A stretch of 50,827 nucleotides of DNA from positions 1 through 50,827 of the forward strand of contig WHSU01000022.1 of assembly GCA_009379925.1 (NCBI GenBank), in the 5' to 3' direction. This document shows, piece after piece, positions 8,384 to 17,713 of this stretch (within the stretch, counting starts at the first letter, position 1; each line of letters begins with the position of its first letter). The position numbers were made by a program, and so were the translations under genes. The DNA comes from Dehalococcoidia bacterium. GTDB taxonomy: Bacteria > Chloroflexota > Dehalococcoidia > UBA2979. Below the pieces are notes generated by a model, which ran no database searches, was not told where the DNA came from, and saw only the letters and a list, made by a program, of their open reading frames with translations.

Positions 8384-8414
8384 GCCGGGGTGTGGCCGTG
8401 GGCCGCGCCCCGGC
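8384..8414 (+). terminator. Hairpin between ehuB and ehuC, possible attenuator/processing stem
   Basis: GCCGGGG (8384-8390) pairs perfectly with CCCCGGC (8408-8414) around a 17-nt loop. A stem after the binding-protein gene often raises its level relative to downstream permeases by stabilising the mRNA or stopping part of the transcripts. There is no T-tract. Confidence 0.35.
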
Positions 8415-8439
8415 TCTGTACACGGCCGGCGAATGAGGG

Positions 8440-9123
8440 GTGACCGCCGTGTTCGATGCCGACCTGATCCAGCCGCTGATGCGGGGCGCCCGCGTCACCA
8501 TCCAGCTCACGTTCCTCGCGGCTCTGCTCGGCACCGCGATGTCGATCCTGTCCGGACTCGTCAGTCTCTCGCCCTTCGCTCCCCTCCGGGCGGTCAACCG
8601 GGTGTACGTCGATTTCTTCCGCGGCACCTCCGCGATCGTGCAGCTGTTCTGGATCTTCTACGCTCTACCCCTCGTCGGGCCCTCGCTGTCGCCGCTGATG
8701 GCCGGTGTCGTCACGCTGGGCCTGAACATGGGGTCCTACGGCTCGGAGGTGGTGCGCGGCGCGCTGCTCGCGGTGCCCGCGGGACAATCTGAGGCCACGG
8801 TGGCGCTGAACCTCACGGGCTTCCAGCGCATGCGGTACGTGATCTTCCCGCAAGCCGTGGTCGCGATGCTGCCGCCGTACGGCAACCTGCTCATCGAGCT
8901 GTTCAAGGGGACCGCGCTCGTCTCGCTGATCACGCTCTCCGACCTCACGTTCGCGGGACAGCAGCTCCGTGTGTTCGGGGCACAGAGCACGACGGTGATC
9001 TTCACTGCCGTGCTGATCGGCTACTTCCTGATGGCCCTGGTCATCACGCAACTCGTCCGCCTGGCTGAGATCGTCGTATCGAGGGGCCTCGAGACCGGAC
9101 GCGGCGCGCGGAGGGTTACGTGA
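8440..9123 (+). CDS. ehuC: Ectoine/hydroxyectoine ABC transporter permease (EhuC-like)
   Basis: The product has 227 residues from GTG at 8440. An alternative GTG at 8449 is better spaced from the GAGGGG at 8435-8440. It is a polar-amino-acid permease with about five membrane helices and the family segments FFRGTSAIVQLFWIFYALP and GQSEATVALNLTGFQRMRYVIFPQA (EAA loop). Its stop overlaps the start of the next permease (GTGA), so the two are translationally coupled. Confidence 0.85.
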   Translation: MTAVFDADLIQPLMRGARVTIQLTFLAALLGTAMSILSGLVSLSPFAPLRAVNRVYVDFFRGTSAIVQLFWIFYALPLVGPSLSPLMAGVVTLGLNMGSYGSEVVRGALLAVPAGQSEATVALNLTGFQRMRYVIFPQAVVAMLPPYGNLLIELFKGTALVSLITLSDLTFAGQQLRVFGAQSTTVIFTAVLIGYFLMALVITQLVRLAEIVVSRGLETGRGARRVT

Positions 9124-9788
9124 ACCAGGGGTTGTGGGACTGGGAGTTCGCCTGGGAGATCCTGCCGACCCTGCTGGAGGGTCTGGTAGTGACGGTGCAG
9201 GCTACCCTCGCCGGCATCGCGATTGCCCTGGTGCTCGGCCTGGTGCTGGCGATCCTACGCCGCGAGCAGAACCGCCTGATCTCCTGGCCGGTTGCGTGGG
9301 TGATCGAGTTCGTGCGCACCACCCCGCTGCTGGTGCAGTTGTACTTCCTCTTCTTCGTACTTCCGGAGTTCGGGCTACGCATGGGCGCGTTCACCACCGG
9401 CGCGGTCGGCCTCGGCATCCACTACGCGACATACACCTCAGAGGTCTACCGGTCCGGCATCGAGGGCGTCGCGGTGGGGCAGTGGGAGGCCTCCACGGCG
9501 CTGAACCTGAGTCCTCGTTTGAAGTGGTCGCGCATCGTCCTCCCGCAGGCGATCCCCACGGTGATCCCAGCCCTGGGCAACTACCTCATCGCCATGTTCA
9601 AGGAGGCAGCCCTGCTGTCCACCATCACCGTCGTGGAGGTGCTCCGCGAAGGCCAGATCGTGTGCTCGCGCACATTCCAGTGCCTCGAGCCATATACGCT
9701 CGTCGGGGTGCTCTTTCTCGTGGTGAGTATCCCGTCGTCTATCCTCGTACGGAGACTGGAGCGACGCCTTGTCTATTCGCGATCCTGA
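9120..9788 (+). CDS. ehuD: Ectoine/hydroxyectoine ABC transporter permease (EhuD-like)
   Basis: GTG at 9120 overlaps the previous stop by 4 nt. The 222-residue permease has the FVRTTPLLVQLYFLFFVLP segment and the EAA loop WEASTALNLSPRLKWSRIVLPQA. Near the C-terminus, the cysteine-containing segment VCSRTFQCLEPYTLVG faces the last membrane helix. It pairs with the preceding gene to form the channel. Confidence 0.85.
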   Translation: MNQGLWDWEFAWEILPTLLEGLVVTVQATLAGIAIALVLGLVLAILRREQNRLISWPVAWVIEFVRTTPLLVQLYFLFFVLPEFGLRMGAFTTGAVGLGIHYATYTSEVYRSGIEGVAVGQWEASTALNLSPRLKWSRIVLPQAIPTVIPALGNYLIAMFKEAALLSTITVVEVLREGQIVCSRTFQCLEPYTLVGVLFLVVSIPSSILVRRLERRLVYSRS

Positions 9789-10596
9789 CCTGCTCGCCGG
9801 CACGCGGCCACCCTCGGACCTCGTGGGCCCCATGGTGCGCTTCGACGGCGTGACCAAAGCCTTCGGCGACAACGTCGTGCTCGACCACCTGGACTTCGAT
9901 GTGAGCGCCGGCGAGAAGCTGGTGATCATCGGGCCCAGCGGCTCCGGCAAGACCACCATCCTGCGCGTGCTCATGACGCTCGAGCGCCCGGACGACGGGG
10001 TCATCGAGGTGGCGGACGAGTACCTCTACCACGAGGAGAAGGGCGGCAAGCTCGTCCCCGCCTCGGAGCGGCACATCCGGCGCGTCCGCCAGCACATCGG
10101 GATGGTGTTCCAGCATTTCCACCTCTTCCCGCACATGACGACCCTGCAGAACGTGGCGTTCGCGCCGAACAAGGTGTTGGGCCTGTCGAGGGACGAGGCC
10201 AACGAGCGCGCCACACGCCTGCTCAAGATGTACGGGCTCGGCGACAAACTGGACCAGCACCCAGCGCAGCTCTCGGGTGGCCAGAAGCAGCGGGTCGCGA
10301 TCGCGCGCGCCTGCGCGCTCCAACCGCAGGTGATGCTCTTCGATGAGGTCACGTCGGCGCTCGACCCGGAACTGGTGGGCGAGGTGCTCAACGTGCTGCG
10401 CGACCTGGCGACGAACACCGAAATGACCATGCTCATCGTCACGCACGAGATGGGCTTCGCCCGCGAAATCGGCGACCGCGTGGTCATGTTCGACCAGGGA
10501 CGCGTGGTGGAGGCCGCGCCGCCCGCGGAGATGTTCAGCGAGCCGAAGGAACAGCGGACGCAGGACTTCCTCCGCGCCGTCCTCGACCGCACGTAG
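9769..10596 (+). CDS. ehuA: Ectoine/hydroxyectoine ABC transporter ATP-binding protein (EhuA-like)
   Basis: The best start is TTG at 9769, inside the end of the permease gene (20-nt overlap). The ATPase has Walker A GPSGSGKTTI, signature LSGGQKQR, Walker B VMLFDEVTSALDPELVGEVL and switch VTHEMGFA. An insertion after the Walker A region (LYHEEKGGKLVPASERHIRR) is characteristic of EhuA compared with generic amino-acid ATPases; I rely on this and on VFQHFHLFPHMT for the assignment. It energises the EhuCD channel and is last in the operon. Confidence 0.88.
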   Translation: MSIRDPDLLAGTRPPSDLVGPMVRFDGVTKAFGDNVVLDHLDFDVSAGEKLVIIGPSGSGKTTILRVLMTLERPDDGVIEVADEYLYHEEKGGKLVPASERHIRRVRQHIGMVFQHFHLFPHMTTLQNVAFAPNKVLGLSRDEANERATRLLKMYGLGDKLDQHPAQLSGGQKQRVAIARACALQPQVMLFDEVTSALDPELVGEVLNVLRDLATNTEMTMLIVTHEMGFAREIGDRVVMFDQGRVVEAAPPAEMFSEPKEQRTQDFLRAVLDRT

Positions 10597-10700
10597 GCCT
10601 CGTGGCGCGCCATCGACGCCTGGCCGGGCATCGGATCAGCCGTCTCTGCTAAGGTACGCCCGCCTGACAGGTAGGTTTCCAGGGGAGAGGGGCAACCAGA

Positions 10701-11108
10701 ATGGCCGACAATCTGATCGATATCGAAGGCATTGGTCCCGTCTACGCGAAGGCGCTGGCCGATGCTGGCCTCAAGACCACCGACGACCTCCTGAAGGAAG
10801 CAGGCAGCGCCGCGGGCCGCAAGGCTCTGGCCGGCAAGATCAACCTCGGCGAAGGGCGCATCCTCGAGTGGGTGAACCGCGCCGACCTCATGCGCGTCAA
10901 GGGCATCGGCTCTGAGTTCAGCGATCTGCTCGAAGCCGCCGGTGTCGACACCGTGAAGGAACTGGCGACGCGTGTCCCGGCGAACCTCCACGGCAAGATG
11001 GCTGAGGTCAACGAGGCAAAGAAATTGGTGCGCCGAGTCCCTGCGCTCTCCCAAGTTGAGACATGGATCACGGAAGCCAAATCCATGACCCCGGCGGTCT
11101 CCCACTAG
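10701..11108 (+). CDS. DUF4332 helix-hairpin-helix protein
   Basis: This 135-residue protein has two helix-hairpin-helix-like elements: IEGIGPVYAKALADAGLKTTDDLL near the N-terminus and LMRVKGIGSEFSDLLEAAGVDTVKEL in the middle. DUF4332 proteins have this duplicated arrangement and probably bind DNA or another nucleic acid non-specifically; no enzymatic residues are seen. AGGGGAGAGGGG lies 8 nt before the ATG, and TAAGGT at 10650-10655 could be its -10 box. It stands alone between two operons. Confidence 0.85.
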   Translation: MADNLIDIEGIGPVYAKALADAGLKTTDDLLKEAGSAAGRKALAGKINLGEGRILEWVNRADLMRVKGIGSEFSDLLEAAGVDTVKELATRVPANLHGKMAEVNEAKKLVRRVPALSQVETWITEAKSMTPAVSH

Positions 11109-11275
11109 CAGGGGCAGACGCCGCTACCTCCGTAAGGCTCGACCCGAAGACGGAGTAGCCTGGCGAAGAGTCTCGCCTCGAGCGGTCCGACCGCACACCT
11201 GATCAGCGCGCTCCCGCGCGGCGCCGATACGCCGTCGCCACGCACGGGGTGGCGCGCGACCTGCATGATGAATGC

Positions 11276-11983
11276 ATGTCGCCTTCGACGCCTGCCAGGG
11301 CACCGCATCCGATCCAGCGCACCGCTGTGGAACTGTTCGCCCCGCTGGCGCCCGGCTACGAGCGATGGGGCGCCCTCCTCAGCCTGGGGCAGGACGCGCG
11401 TTGGCGCGCCGAGATGGTCGCGCGGCTTGACCTGGCGCCCGGCTCGCTCGTCCTCGACGTCGCCGCCGGCACGGGCCTGATCGCACGGCTGGTCGAGGCG
11501 CGGGGCTGCCGCGCGGTCGCCATCGACCAGAGCGGACCGATGCTCCGCGAGGCGTACCGCCGCGGGACGCCCTCGATACTCGCGACCGCCGAGGCGCTTC
11601 CCGTCGCAGACGACCAATTCGACGCGGTGACTTTCAGTTACCTTTTGCGTTATGTCGCTGACCCACTCACCTGCATGCGCGAACTGGTGGGCGTCCTGCG
11701 GCCCGGTGGACGCGTTGGCATGGTGGAGTTCGGCAGGCCTCGAGGGCTGTGGGGCCCGCCCTGGTGGCTCTACACTCGTATCGGACTGCCCGCGGCCGGC
11801 ATGGTGGCCGGCGACGGATGGCGTCGCGTCGGCTCGTTCCTCGGCCCAAGCATCGATGACCTGCACGACCGCTTCCCGGGAGACGCCCTCGGCGCCCTCT
11901 GGCGCGACGCCGGGCTGGTCGACGTCCACATCCAACGTCGCTCGCTCGGCGGCGGTGTGCTGATGTGGGGCCGCAAGCCGTGA
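11276..11983 (+). CDS. Class I SAM-dependent methyltransferase (UbiE/MenG-like)
   Basis: I prefer the ATG at 11276; the frame is open back to a GTG at 11249. The motif I segment VLDVAAGTGLIARLVEARG is the SAM-binding site, followed by AVAIDQSGPMLREA and LPVADDQFDAVTFSYLLRYVADP, a spacing typical of the UbiE/MenG and related C-methylases. The next gene is a UbiA-like prenyltransferase that overlaps it by 4 nt, so the pair may act in quinone or prenyl-lipid biosynthesis. The exact substrate is not visible. Confidence 0.82.
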   Translation: MSPSTPARAPHPIQRTAVELFAPLAPGYERWGALLSLGQDARWRAEMVARLDLAPGSLVLDVAAGTGLIARLVEARGCRAVAIDQSGPMLREAYRRGTPSILATAEALPVADDQFDAVTFSYLLRYVADPLTCMRELVGVLRPGGRVGMVEFGRPRGLWGPPWWLYTRIGLPAAGMVAGDGWRRVGSFLGPSIDDLHDRFPGDALGALWRDAGLVDVHIQRRSLGGGVLMWGRKP

Positions 11984-12714
11984 CCAGGACTGAGCGGCCG
12001 AACAGGCTTGCTCCGGCGTTTTATGTTGCGCGCGGCGGCACCGCACGTGACTTGATCACGCTGCTCCACCCGCCGTACACCGCGTGGCACCTGGGCTACG
12101 TCGCGATCGGCGCCGCGGCGGCCCCAGACCTCGATGGTGCGCGGCTCGCAGGGACCCTGCTGGCGTTCTTCGCCGGCACGGGCGTCGCGGCGCATGCGCT
12201 CGATGAGTGGCACGACCGTCCGCTCCGCACAGGGCTGAGCGCCCGCACGCTGCGGGTACTGGGCTTCGGCGGGCTAGCTGTCGCCGGGGCCCTCGCGCTC
12301 GCCGGCGCGGCCATCATCTCGCCCTGGTTGCTGGCGTGGGGCGCCCTCGGCGTCGTGCTGGTGCTGGTGTACTCCCTCGAATGGAGCCGTCGAGTGCACT
12401 CGGACGCCGGCTTTGCCCTGGCGTGGGGCGGCTTCCCGGTGCTCGTCGGGTACTGGGCGCAGGCGGAGGCGATCACGCCGGCGGCCGTGCTGATCGCCCT
12501 CGCCGCCACCGCGCTCAGCTTCGCGCAGCGTGGCCTGAGCACCCCGGCCCGGTACCTGCGCCGGAGCACCCTGGATGCCAGCACCGAGCTTCAAGTCCCC
12601 GGGGGCGTCGAGCGCTGGGAGCGCGAGCATCTGCTGGCGACCTGGGAGCGCCCGCTGCTAGCGATGGCTCTCGGGGTCGTCGCACTGGCAGCAGGCCTGC
12701 TGCTCGCGCGCTGA
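11980..12714 (+). CDS. UbiA-like prenyltransferase family membrane protein
   Basis: The GTG at 11980 overlaps the methyltransferase stop as GTGA; a GTG at 11965 is also in frame. The product has about 244 residues and multiple membrane helices. HALDEWHDRPLRTGLS resembles the first Asp-rich loop of UbiA enzymes (NDxxDxxxDxxRPL), which binds the prenyl diphosphate through magnesium. The second Asp-rich motif is not obvious, so this may be a divergent member. Coupling with a methyltransferase supports a prenylated-ring product. The convergent FIST gene ends 12 nt away. Confidence 0.6.
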   Translation: MTRTERPNRLAPAFYVARGGTARDLITLLHPPYTAWHLGYVAIGAAAAPDLDGARLAGTLLAFFAGTGVAAHALDEWHDRPLRTGLSARTLRVLGFGGLAVAGALALAGAAIISPWLLAWGALGVVLVLVYSLEWSRRVHSDAGFALAWGGFPVLVGYWAQAEAITPAAVLIALAATALSFAQRGLSTPARYLRRSTLDASTELQVPGGVERWEREHLLATWERPLLAMALGVVALAAGLLLAR

Positions 12715-12726
12715 GGCGCCCGCGCG

Positions 12727-13974
12727 CTAGTCCGGCTCGGGCGGCTCGGGCGGCTCGGGCGGCTCGGGCAACGTCAGCACGCCGATGCTGGCCGTGAAGC
12801 CGTGGAGGAACGCCTGCCCACCGACCGGGCCGATCTCGCCGTTACAGAACAGCCCGGCCACCGGCAGGTCACCGAACGCGTCAGCCAGCGCGGCCGCGTC
12901 GTGGTGCGGCTCGCCGAAGAGCCCTGCGCCGCGCCCGTTGCAGGTGCAGAGCAGCGCACCCACGACCTGCCGGCCATCGAGGGCCTCCGGCACCGTCGCC
13001 AGTTGACCTCGGAGGTCTTCGTCCGCCGCCGCGGCGTCGCGGAACTGGAACTGGAGCGTCTGACCAACGCGCACCATCGCGTTGACGACAACACTGCCTG
13101 TGGCCTCGTCGAAGCCGAGCAGGTTGCGGATCAGGTAGTCGCCACGGCCGAAGGAGTCGCGGTACTCGTCGATGGCGAGGCCGACGAGCAGGTTGCGCTG
13201 CGCCCGCTCCAGCACCGCGGGGTCCAGGGTCTCGAGTGTCTCGCGCAGCACCTCGACGGCCGGGCGGTTGCCGATGGTGCGCACGATGTTCTTCTCGGCG
13301 TCGGTGATCGTCCACGGCTCGCCCAGCGGTTCCGCGCCCTGCGCCACCAGCATCCGCACCTGGACGTCGCCGCCGAGCGCCAGCACGACGGCGCCCACCT
13401 CGTGCACCTCGCCATCGAGGAAGACGACGGTGCCCTCTGCCCCGTTGTGAGCCGAGGCGAGCCCGCCGAGCACGGCCAGGCCCTCGCGCCGCGCCTCCAG
13501 CGCGGCGATCAGGTGCTCCACCTGCACGGTGTACGGGTCCGCGAAGACGAAGACCGCGGACGGGTCGACCTCCAGCAACCGATCGACCTGGGCGGCCGCG
13601 TCGGACGAGGGCAAGAGCGCCGCCGCGCGCAGCTCCGCACCGGGGAGGCGGAGGGCCATCACCGAGATCGCTGGGGCGTCCTCGGCCTCCCAGGCCGGGC
13701 CGATCACCCCCTGCCCGCTGCACCCGATGACGTTGCGGGCGTCAAGCCGCTCGGCGACCGCGCCAAGGACGTCCGCGTAGTGCGGGAAGAACCGCGAGTC
13801 GACGAAGACGAGCGCGAGGTCGGGCGCTTCCACCTCGTCGAGATCATCGAGCACCGCGGCGACGGCGTCCTCCCAGCTCGAGCCGCCGCGCACCGAAGCG
13901 GCGCTGCTCAACCCTGCGCCCGCGATCGACACGCTGCCGCCCACACCGGTCGCCGGCCATCCGCGCTGAGTCAT
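12727..13974 (-). CDS. FIST N- and C-domain sensory protein
   Basis: The ATG at 13974 (MTQRGWPATG) has GGAGG about 7 nt upstream; the frame continues further but is Arg-rich there. The 415 residues contain a FIST N domain (LALVFVDSRFFPHYADVL, NVIGCSGQGVIGPAWE, and SAVFVFADPYTVQVEHLIAAL) and a FIST C domain ending in ALLCTCNGRGAGLFGEPHHDA and GLFCNGEIGPVGGQAFLHGFT. FIST domains are thought to bind small ligands such as amino acids in signalling proteins. Here there is no histidine kinase or cyclase domain, so it is a stand-alone form. The C-terminus is a PEP-type repeat encoded by a 9-nt tandem repeat. Confidence 0.88.
   Translation of the reverse strand: MTQRGWPATGVGGSVSIAGAGLSSAASVRGGSSWEDAVAAVLDDLDEVEAPDLALVFVDSRFFPHYADVLGAVAERLDARNVIGCSGQGVIGPAWEAEDAPAISVMALRLPGAELRAAALLPSSDAAAQVDRLLEVDPSAVFVFADPYTVQVEHLIAALEARREGLAVLGGLASAHNGAEGTVVFLDGEVHEVGAVVLALGGDVQVRMLVAQGAEPLGEPWTITDAEKNIVRTIGNRPAVEVLRETLETLDPAVLERAQRNLLVGLAIDEYRDSFGRGDYLIRNLLGFDEATGSVVVNAMVRVGQTLQFQFRDAAAADEDLRGQLATVPEALDGRQVVGALLCTCNGRGAGLFGEPHHDAAALADAFGDLPVAGLFCNGEIGPVGGQAFLHGFTASIGVLTLPEPPEPPEPPEPD
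12734..12769. repeat. 9-nt tandem repeat encoding PEP-PEP tail
   Basis: The 9-nt unit GGCTCGGGC (or a rotation of it) is repeated about four times at the 3' end of the FIST gene and encodes Pro-Glu-Pro units before the stop. Such a repeat can vary in copy number by slippage without shifting the frame. Confidence 0.8.
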
Positions 13975-14228
13975 GCGGCACCTCCGTCCCGCCTCGATCG
14001 TACGCGGCCCGTCCGCCGTCTGCTGGCACACCTCGAGGACGGCGGCTATGCTTGCGAGGAGCGAACGAGGAGTCCCTTGAGAAGCTAGCCCGGGCGAAGC
14101 GCACATCTCGCGAGCGACGGCGACGCCGTCGAGCGCCCCGGCACAGCGTGGCCTCCTGCCTCGATTCGACTGCCGCACTGCCTTCGCCCCACCGATCGCC
14201 AGCCAGCGTTTCGCCGGTCGGGGGCTGC

Positions 14229-15854
14229 ATGCTCACCATCAATCAGGTTTCAAGGCACTTCGGTGGCCGCGCCGTGCTCGGCGGGGTGACGTTCGTCGTC
14301 AACGCCGGTGCGCCGGCCGGCATCGTGGGCCCCAACGGCAGCGGCAAGACCACGCTGCTGCGCATCATCGCCGGTGCGCTCGCCGCCGACGGCGGCCACG
14401 TCGAGACGCCCGAGGGCGCGCGCGTGGCCGTGCTCCCGCAGGGCTACGCCGGCCGCCTCGATGAGCCGCTGGCGTCCGTGTTCCCTTCGGTGTTCCTCGA
14501 GGACATCGCGACGCGACTCCTGTCCGAGGTGGGCGAGCGGCTCGCGCACGAAGCCGACGAGGCCGCCGCCACCCGCCTGGGCGCGGAGTACGACGCGTTG
14601 CTCGCACAACTGGCCGCTCCGGCCGGGCCGCCGCTGGCGGAGCACGCACGCGAGCTGGGGCTACGCGACGTCGACCCGACGGCGCCGGCCGGGTCGCTCT
14701 CCGGCGGAGAACTGGCGAAGCTGGGTCTGATCGAGTTGGTCGCGCAGCAACCGGACATCCTGTTGCTCGACGAGCCCACCAACCACCTCGACCTACGCGG
14801 TATCGAGTGGGTGGAGGCGTACATCGAGGGCTTCCTCGGCGCCGTCGTGATCGTGTCCCACGACCGCGCGCTGCTGGACCGCGTCGCCAGCAGCATCGTG
14901 GCGCTCGACCCGCGCGGCGGCGGGACGGCCGAGGTCTTCGCGGGCAACTACTCCGACTACGCGGAGGAGCAGGCGCGCCGCGAAGCGGAGCTGTGGGAGC
15001 GCTACCGCCGCCAGGTGCGCGAGGAGCGGCAGTTGCGTCGCACCATCTCCGCCATCGAGTCACGCGCGCGCAACATCGAGCAGCGCACGATCGACTTCCA
15101 CTACCGCAAGCGCGCGAAGAAGGTGGCGCGACGCTCAACCACAATGAAAGCGCGCCTGGAGCGCGAGATCGCCTCCGCGGAGCATGTCGACCGGCCACAG
15201 AAGGCAGTCGGGGGCTTCCGTGGGGCGTTCGGCGAGGCCGAGCGCGGCACCAGCGTGCTCGCCCGCGCCGAGGGCGTGGCGGTCGATGTAGCGGGGCGGC
15301 GACTGGTGGACGGCGCCTCCTTCGTGGTGCGGCGCGGCGACCGCGTGGTGCTGGCCGGCGAGAACGGCAGCGGCAAGACCACCCTGCTGCGCGCGTTGCT
15401 CGGTGAGCACCCCATCGCCGCGGGAGAGCTGGCCCTCGGCGCCTCGACGCAGGTGGGCTACCTCCCGCAAGAGGATGGCGACGCCATCGAGACCGACGCG
15501 GACCTGACACCCGTCGAGATCGTGCGCTCGGAGCGCCCGATGACCGAGGAGGCGGCGTACAACTTCCTGCACCGCTTCCTCTTCGGCCAGGACCAGTTGC
15601 GCTCGCCCCTCGGGCGGCTCTCCTACGGCGAGCGGCGGCATCTGGCGCTGGCGCTACTGGTGCTCGGCGGCGCGGACCTGCTGCTGCTGGATGAACCCAC
15701 GAACCACCTCGACCTCCCGTCCCGCGAGGCGTTCGAGGCGTCGCTGGCCGCGTTCGAGGGTGCGGCGGTCGTCGTCACGCACGACCGCTACTTCATCGAG
15801 CGGTGGGCTGAGACGGTGCTGGAGCTCGAGGACGGGCGGCTCGCCACGCTGTAG
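14229..15854 (+). CDS. ABC-F family ATPase
   Basis: The start MLTINQVSRHFGG at 14229 fits the usual N-terminus; upstream in-frame sequence is not protein-like. The 541-residue protein has two ABC cassettes without membrane domains: Walker A GPNGSGKTT and GENGSGKTT, signatures LSGGELAKLGL and LSYGERRHLAL, and Walker B LLLDEPTNHLDLRG and LLLDEPTNHLDLPS. A charged helical linker (about residues 240-335, rich in Arg and Glu) is the P-site tRNA-interaction motif of ABC-F proteins. These factors act on the ribosome in translation or antibiotic protection. TATGCT at 14047-14052 may be the promoter -10. Confidence 0.92.
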   Translation: MLTINQVSRHFGGRAVLGGVTFVVNAGAPAGIVGPNGSGKTTLLRIIAGALAADGGHVETPEGARVAVLPQGYAGRLDEPLASVFPSVFLEDIATRLLSEVGERLAHEADEAAATRLGAEYDALLAQLAAPAGPPLAEHARELGLRDVDPTAPAGSLSGGELAKLGLIELVAQQPDILLLDEPTNHLDLRGIEWVEAYIEGFLGAVVIVSHDRALLDRVASSIVALDPRGGGTAEVFAGNYSDYAEEQARREAELWERYRRQVREERQLRRTISAIESRARNIEQRTIDFHYRKRAKKVARRSTTMKARLEREIASAEHVDRPQKAVGGFRGAFGEAERGTSVLARAEGVAVDVAGRRLVDGASFVVRRGDRVVLAGENGSGKTTLLRALLGEHPIAAGELALGASTQVGYLPQEDGDAIETDADLTPVEIVRSERPMTEEAAYNFLHRFLFGQDQLRSPLGRLSYGERRHLALALLVLGGADLLLLDEPTNHLDLPSREAFEASLAAFEGAAVVVTHDRYFIERWAETVLELEDGRLATL

Positions 15855-15864
15855 CCGCCGCGCC

Positions 15865-16833
15865 TCAGCCTCGGACGAGCGCGTCCGCGCGGGCGACCGC
15901 GGCGAAGGCACGTGCGATGGAGCCTTCGCGGTCGTCGCGGTCGAGTAGCGGGTGGGCGAGGACCTCGCCCATCCCATCGTCTGCGATGTAGCTCGCGAGG
16001 CGCTCCGCGACCTCCTCCTCCGTGCCCGACACGACGAGCTGGTCGAGCAACCCCGGTGGGTACGCCTCGGTGACGTCGGGGAAGCCGGCCTCCCGGAACA
16101 TCGCGTTGTAGAACGGGACGCGTCCGTAGAAGCCAATCTGGCGGTTCGCGAGCGCATGCACCGCCTCGCGGTCCTCGGAGACCGCGATCGGGACATGCGC
16201 GATCAGCGGCGGCGCGGGGCGGCCGGCGCGCTCGGCGCCCCGACGGAGCGCGGGCAGCGCCTGCTCGATCAGATACGGGCGCGGGCACATCCACGAGATC
16301 GCTCCGTCGGCCAGTTCGCCGCACACCTCGAACGAGCGCGGGCGGAGCGCCGAGGCGAGGATCGGCACCTGCACCGGCTGGCGGATCTGCGCGCGGGCGG
16401 TGACGTGGCGGCCTTCGAACTCGACCTTGCCCTCCCAGAGCAGCGCTCGCAGCACCACCAGATACTCCCGCAGGTTGGTCAGCGGCGCGTCCCACTCCGC
16501 GCCGTACGTCGAGGTCATTGCCGGCTCGTGCGAGGGCCCGACACCGAGGCGGAAGCGGCCGGGGGCGAGCTGCTCCAGCGCCAGCGCCTGGTGCGCGAGT
16601 GCGATGGGGTGCCGGGGCCATGTCGGGACGATCGCGGTGCCGAGGACGATGCGTTCGGTCGCAGTGAGCGCGGCCGCGTACGCCACCATCGGGTCGGCGC
16701 CGCCTGCGCCCCCGATGGTAGCCCAGCCCGCCCGGATCCCGGACGCCTCGGCCTGTCGTACCTGCTCGACGGCGTCCGCTGCGGTGAACGCCTGCACCGC
16801 GACACCCACGGCGCGTCCCAGCTCCTCGGCCAT
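15865..16833 (-). CDS. LLM-class flavin/F420-dependent oxidoreductase
   Basis: The ATG at 16833 (MAEELGRAVGVAVQAFTAADAVEQVRQAEASG) gives 322 residues with the TIM-barrel pattern of bacterial-luciferase-like enzymes: TATERIVLGTAIVPTWPRHPIALAHQALALEQLAPGRF-like strand-helix units and VPILASALRPRSFEVCGELADG. Many such enzymes in this type of genome use F420, but the cofactor cannot be proved. The gene is divergent from the RibD-like reductase gene (120-nt gap) and convergent with ABC-F (10 nt). Confidence 0.88.
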   Translation of the reverse strand: MAEELGRAVGVAVQAFTAADAVEQVRQAEASGIRAGWATIGGAGGADPMVAYAAALTATERIVLGTAIVPTWPRHPIALAHQALALEQLAPGRFRLGVGPSHEPAMTSTYGAEWDAPLTNLREYLVVLRALLWEGKVEFEGRHVTARAQIRQPVQVPILASALRPRSFEVCGELADGAISWMCPRPYLIEQALPALRRGAERAGRPAPPLIAHVPIAVSEDREAVHALANRQIGFYGRVPFYNAMFREAGFPDVTEAYPPGLLDQLVVSGTEEEVAERLASYIADDGMGEVLAHPLLDRDDREGSIARAFAAVARADALVRG

Positions 16834-16953
16834 CTCGCCCTCCCTCACTCCGGCTCGTCCCTGGCTCCATCGGGCGCAGAGCCCCTCCCGTTGTAGCATC
16901 GAGGGTGGTGCCACCGCTCGTCGGGGCCGGCGCCGAAGCCGGGGAAGCAGGCG

Positions 16954-17703
16954 ATGACCGACCACACGAAGCCGGACTACGTGACGCTCGAGTTCCCGGA
17001 GCCGCCGGAGGACCGGCCGTATGTCATCGTGAACATGGTGATGTCCGTCGACGGCCGCGTGGTCGTTGAGGGCAACGAGCAGGGCCTGGGCTCGAAGGTC
17101 GACCAGCGGCTGATGCGCGAGTTGCGCGTCCACGCCGACATCGTCATGAACGGCGCCGGGACGCTGCGCGCCGGCGGTACCTCCTCGCGGCTGGGCCATG
17201 CGGACCTCGACGCCGTGCGCTCGGCCCGAGGCGCGACCGGCAATCCGATCGCCGCCGTGATCTCTGGCTCGGGCGACCTACCGCTCGACCGCGCGTTCTT
17301 CACGGCGGAGGACTTCCACGCGGTCGTCTTCGCGGGCGCGGGCATGTCCGCGGAGCGTCGAGCAGCCCTCGAGGCGACGCCGCGCGAGGTCATCGACCTG
17401 CCGGCGCAGGACTCGGTGCGCTGGATGCTGCGCCACATGCGCCGGGAGATGGACGCGCGCCTGCTGCTGGTGGAGGGCGGGCCTCACCTCAACGGGGAGC
17501 TGTTCGACGCGGGCGCGGTGGACGAGTACTTCACGTCCCTCGGGCCGGTGGTCGTCGGCGGGCGGCCGACGCTCACCGCCGTGATGGGCACACATGCCCC
17601 GAGTCTCGATGCCACGACCCAGCTCGACCTCGTCTCGGCGGTGCCGAACCCGGCAACCGGCGAGGTCTACCTCCGCTACCGCCGGCGCGGCCGGAGCAGA
17701 TAG
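16954..17703 (+). CDS. RibD C-terminal-domain (dihydrofolate-reductase-fold) reductase
   Basis: The 249-residue protein has the RibD_C pattern: RPYVIVNMVMSVDGRVVVEG, then RVHADIVMNGAGTLRAGG and LLLVEGGPHLNGELFDAGAVDEYFTSLGPVVVGG. There is no deaminase domain, so it corresponds to the pyrimidine-reductase half of RibD or to a stand-alone NADPH- or F420-using relative. No other riboflavin gene is adjacent, so the substrate is uncertain. The next gene starts 10 nt after the stop, so they are probably co-transcribed. Confidence 0.86.
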   Translation: MTDHTKPDYVTLEFPEPPEDRPYVIVNMVMSVDGRVVVEGNEQGLGSKVDQRLMRELRVHADIVMNGAGTLRAGGTSSRLGHADLDAVRSARGATGNPIAAVISGSGDLPLDRAFFTAEDFHAVVFAGAGMSAERRAALEATPREVIDLPAQDSVRWMLRHMRREMDARLLLVEGGPHLNGELFDAGAVDEYFTSLGPVVVGGRPTLTAVMGTHAPSLDATTQLDLVSAVPNPATGEVYLRYRRRGRSR

Positions 17704-17713
17704 GAGCGACGCC

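Noticed and set aside
12802..14088. 428-residue plus-strand frame over the FIST gene
   Set aside because: Low-complexity Arg/His/Gln composition and no motif; the minus-strand FIST frame is clear.
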